This document shows, piece after piece, positions 61,616-64,000 of a stretch of 64,000 nucleotides of DNA (positions are counted from its first letter, which is position 1; each line of letters begins with the position of its first letter). A program made the translations under genes and the position numbers. Under the pieces are notes generated by a model. It had not been told where the DNA came from. It ran no database searches and was given only the letters and a program-made list of their open reading frames with translations. The DNA comes from Microbacterium kyungheense (lineage in GTDB: Bacteria; Actinomycetota; Actinomycetes; Actinomycetales; Microbacteriaceae): NCBI RefSeq assembly GCF_006783905.1, contig NZ_VFPE01000002.1, positions 558,001 to 622,000 of the forward strand. Direction: 5' to 3'.

Positions 61616-62686
61616 TCAGGTGGATTCGCGCACGTTGAGCGCGGGTGTGAGCTGGATCCGCTGCGACGGCGCCAGGTCACCCTGCTCGAGCCGGGTCAGG
61701 CAGGCCTCGAGGGCGCGGCGGCCCACGGCGAGCTTGGGTGGCGCGATCGCCGTCAGCGGCACCGTCGCGAACGACGCGATCTCGTCGTCGTAGGCGACGA
61801 TCGCGAAATCCTCGGGGACCCGCAGCCCACGGCCCTCGGCGATGCCGAGCAGGCTCACAGCGAGGTCGTCGGGCAGCACGATCGCCGCCCGGATGCCCGC
61901 GTCGAGGCAGTCGTCGAGGAATGCCCGCAGCACATCGGACGTGGACCCGTCGCCCCATCGCAGCGACGGTGCGAACACGACGGGGGCCTCTTCCATGCCG
62001 TGGCGGCGGGTGGCGCGCGCGTGGCCCTCGGCCACCCAGGGTGCGGTGGCGGTCTCGCGCAGCAGCAGGCCGACGCCGCGGTGCCCGCGCTCCGCCAGGT
62101 GGTCGACCGCGAGCTGCGCGCCGAAGCCGTGATCCGAACGCACCGAGTCGACGCGCAGCGCGGTCGGCGCGCCGTCGGCCGAGCGCTCGACGAGCACGAC
62201 CGGGGTGCGGATGTCGCCGATCGCCTGCCAGGTCGTCCCGTCGTCCATCCCCGGTCGCGCCGTGACGAGCATGATGGCGTCCACGCCCCCGGCATCCAGC
62301 CGCGAGAGCTGGTGGATCTCCTCCCGCGGGTCGTAGTTCGTGGTGCCGAGCACGATGCGGATGCCGGCCCCACGCGCCGCTTCGCCGACGCCCCGGATGA
62401 CGGGCGGGAAGTAGTAGGCGGCATCCGGGACGATGAGGCCGATCGTCGCGACAGGGCGCGAGACGGACCCGATGCGGCGCGAACCCGTCGCGGGGGCGTC
62501 GGCCGTCTCGGGCAGGACGGCCCCGCCGTGCACCCGGCGGACGAGGCCGCGCTCGGCGAGGACGGCCAGGTCGCGCCGGATCGTCATGCCGCTGAGATCG
62601 GTGCGGCGCGCGAAGTCCGCGACCTCGAGCCGGCCGCGCAGGACGATCTCTCGCAGGATGCGCTCCCTGCGCTGCTCGGCGATCAT
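61616..62686 (-). CDS. DeoR-type HTH fused to LacI-type sugar-binding domain, transcriptional regulator
   Basis: This 356-residue protein has an N-terminal DeoR winged helix (1-57, RRERILREIVLRGRLEVADF then MTIRRDLAVLAERGLVRRVHGGAV). The effector domain is of the LacI/periplasmic-binding type (about 78-350, TIGLIVPDAAYYFPPVIRGV, SDHGFGAQLAVDHLAERGH, FAIVAYDDEIASF). This hybrid is found in actinobacterial carbohydrate regulators. ATG 62686 lies 6 bases after TAGGGT. It follows, on the same strand, a secreted beta-helix protein gene that it may control. Confidence 0.87.
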   Translation of the reverse strand: MIAEQRRERILREIVLRGRLEVADFARRTDLSGMTIRRDLAVLAERGLVRRVHGGAVLPETADAPATGSRRIGSVSRPVATIGLIVPDAAYYFPPVIRGVGEAARGAGIRIVLGTTNYDPREEIHQLSRLDAGGVDAIMLVTARPGMDDGTTWQAIGDIRTPVVLVERSADGAPTALRVDSVRSDHGFGAQLAVDHLAERGHRGVGLLLRETATAPWVAEGHARATRRHGMEEAPVVFAPSLRWGDGSTSDVLRAFLDDCLDAGIRAAIVLPDDLAVSLLGIAEGRGLRVPEDFAIVAYDDEIASFATVPLTAIAPPKLAVGRRALEACLTRLEQGDLAPSQRIQLTPALNVREST

Positions 62687-62692
62687 CGGCTC

Positions 62693-62698
62693 ACCCTA
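62693..62698 (-). promoter_or_regulatory. -10 box TAGGGT, leaderless start of regulator
   Basis: It lies 6 bases upstream of the ATG at 62686 on the minus strand. Confidence 0.45.
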
Positions 62699-62726
62699 AC
62701 CCGTGCGTGTTCGTCGACCCGTGCGT
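62699..62726. promoter_or_regulatory. Direct repeat ACCCGTGCGT, possible autoregulatory operator
   Basis: Two copies (62699-62708 and 62717-62726), 18 bp apart start to start, abut the regulator's -10 box. Confidence 0.35.
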
Positions 62727-62762
62727 TCGTGTGCGGTCCGCCGAGCGGCGGCCCGTCCGGGC

Positions 62763-62802
62763 CGGCGGCGGGGACGACGCGTGCGCGCCGCCCCCGCCGC
62801 CG
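62763..62802 (-). terminator. Terminator hairpin after the beta-helix gene
   Basis: CGGCGGCGGGG (62763-62773) pairs with CCCCGCCGCCG (62792-62802), just downstream of the leftward stop at 62811. Confidence 0.55.
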
Positions 62803-62810
62803 AGTCGGCA

Positions 62811-64000
62811 TCAGCGACAGCCGATCCCGGTGTACGGCACCACGGTGGTGGTGCGTGCGCCGTCCGAGGTCGAGGCGACCACGGAGACGTCGCCGTCGGC
62901 GAGGACGTCACGGATCTTGAACGACGACCGCGTGTCCTTGCCGGGGTTGAGCTTCACCTTGACGTCGTCGCCGAGCACGGTGTCGACGGCCACCGTGATG
63001 GGGGCGTCGTCATCGTTCGAGACGGTGACGTGCACCCACGCGTTCGGCCCACGGCACTCGGTCGTCACGGACGTCGTGGTCGGCACGGCACTGCCGGCGA
63101 GCTTCATCGCGAACAGGCTGAGGCCCTCGCCGGTCACCGGGCTGCCCTCGGGGAGCGTCACCGACGCCACCGGCTTGCCCGACAGCGGGATGCGCTGCGC
63201 GAACACCGACGCGGGTGCCGTGACCGTGGAGATCGTGCCGCCGAGGTAGGGCTTGGTCCGCTGCAGGTACGACCCCGCAGCGGCGAGCACGACCGTGTCG
63301 GCGGCATCCGTCGACGCGTCGCTCCACAGCGGCAGTGAGATCTGCACCTGTTCGCTCGTGCCGTCCTGGTAGTGCACCGTCGCCGTGCCCGACGAAGCCG
63401 CACCGGCCGAGAAGCCGGCGACGACGAGCTCGTCGCCCTCGCCGTCGAGCGACACCTGCTGTCCGGCGACCTTGACGGCGTCGGGGGTTCCGACGGCGGC
63501 CGGGTGCCAGTCCAGCTCGGCTCCGAACACGCCGGCCTTCTCGCCCACGACGAGTCCCGCGCCGGCGAGGGCCTCGGCCGAGAACACGCGGTAGTCGGTG
63601 GTCACGGCGCCGTTGCGCGGGTTGGCCGACGAGGCCACCGCGGTCTGGTTGACCAGCGCGTCGAACGGCAGCGGTGCGACCTCGGCACCCGCTCCCTGGT
63701 ACGCGCCGATGTTCGGGGTCGCGGGGACGGGGTTGCCGAAGAAGTCGCGCTCGCCGGCATCCGCGATCGCAACGCCCGCGCCCAGCAGCGGCGAACCGAC
63801 GGCGAGCTCGTAGCCGGGGAGCGCCCGGGTGAGCTGTCCGCTGCCCGCAGCGATGAGCTGCGGGTCGCCGACGATCGCGCCGGTCTCGGTCGCCGGAGGC
63901 TGGATGCCGCCGAAGTACGCGTTGTTCGCGTACACACCGTTCGTCGTCTTGAGCGATCCGCCCGTGGCGATGATGATGTTGTTCTTCACCTCGCGGGGCG
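62811..64000 (-). CDS. C-terminal part of a secreted right-handed beta-helix protein (5' end beyond window)
   Basis: The reading frame is open to the right edge, so only about the last 395 residues are seen. They start with beta-helix rungs (KNNIIIATGG, GVYANNAYFGG) and the capping FFGNPVPATPNIGAYQG seen in pectate-lyase-like and polysaccharide-active beta-helix proteins. Then come a beta-sandwich domain with AQRIPLSGKPVASVTLP and a last Ig-like domain ending in a lone Cys (TGIGCR). No anchor is visible. An in-frame GTG at 63989 is internal and not the true start. A role in carbohydrate binding or cleavage is an inference. Confidence 0.75.
   Translation of the reverse strand, partial: PREVKNNIIIATGGSLKTTNGVYANNAYFGGIQPPATETGAIVGDPQLIAAGSGQLTRALPGYELAVGSPLLGAGVAIADAGERDFFGNPVPATPNIGAYQGAGAEVAPLPFDALVNQTAVASSANPRNGAVTTDYRVFSAEALAGAGLVVGEKAGVFGAELDWHPAAVGTPDAVKVAGQQVSLDGEGDELVVAGFSAGAASSGTATVHYQDGTSEQVQISLPLWSDASTDAADTVVLAAAGSYLQRTKPYLGGTISTVTAPASVFAQRIPLSGKPVASVTLPEGSPVTGEGLSLFAMKLAGSAVPTTTSVTTECRGPNAWVHVTVSNDDDAPITVAVDTVLGDDVKVKLNPGKDTRSSFKIRDVLADGDVSVVASTSDGARTTTVVPYTGIGCR

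Overview
The window is about 70% G+C and densely coded, with many GTG starts and 1-4 base ATGA/GTGA overlaps between operon genes. It looks chromosomal and comes from a high-GC actinobacterium, most likely Microbacteriaceae (Microbacterium-like). The main evidence is a C50 carotenoid cluster with heterodimeric cyclase genes (crtYe/crtYf) and a crtEb elongase, an AdnAB helicase-nuclease, a divergent LigD/Ku pair, and DUF3107, DUF3039 and UPF0182 proteins. I see no prophage, insertion sequence or CRISPR array. About 18 starts have a TANNNT -10 box only 6-8 bases before the start codon, so leaderless transcription appears common.

Region 1 (1-20.2 kb) is a DNA-repair neighbourhood that follows the mycobacterial order Rv3211-Rv3193c. 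It holds a DEAD-box RNA helicase (cut by the left edge), a MiaE-like ferritin-fold protein, a small membrane protein and DUF3107. Then come adnA-adnB, a phosphotransferase-fold protein with a degenerate catalytic loop, nudC-uvrD2, an orphan cyclodehydratase-like protein, a zincin-like protein, a PDZ/Lon-like membrane protease and a UPF0182 membrane protein.

Region 2 (20.2-26.4 kb) is the operon idi-crtE-crtB-crtI-crtYe-crtYf-crtEb for decaprenoxanthin-type pigment, divergent from a MarR regulator. An initiator tRNA-Met follows.

Region 3 (26.6-43.4 kb) holds a nitrilase-family amidohydrolase, an aminotransferase and an HtrA-like protease. These are followed by a surface-polymer island with three CDP-glycerol glycerophosphotransferase-like proteins, a GT2 glycosyltransferase and a cytidylyltransferase-like enzyme. 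A maltokinase-like protein with a LacI-type operator upstream, an EcsC-family protein, an ABC exporter and DUF3039 complete it.

Region 4 (43.4-52.8 kb) carries pncB, murI-rph-rdgB, a CDF metal exporter with a Zur-like box upstream, ligD and ku (divergent), a DedA protein and tRNA-Leu.

Region 5 (52.9-60.1 kb) is a Tad/Flp pilus locus (tadA, tadB, tadC, pilin, three TadE/TadG-like proteins). Beyond it are a LuxR-type regulator with a degenerate receiver and an eight-unit CCGTTG repeat, and a secreted Ig-repeat protein that is frameshifted in this sequence.

Region 6 (60.1-64 kb) has a tautomerase, a RIO-type kinase behind a 21-codon ORF, a DeoR-LacI hybrid regulator, and the 3' part of a secreted beta-helix protein that runs off the right edge.

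The most unusual items are a 79-bp palindrome in frame inside ligD, the pilin lacking the usual Glu+5, the pseudo-phosphotransferase beside adnAB, the leader ORF before the RIO kinase, and a strongly repeated GGATGCC word.
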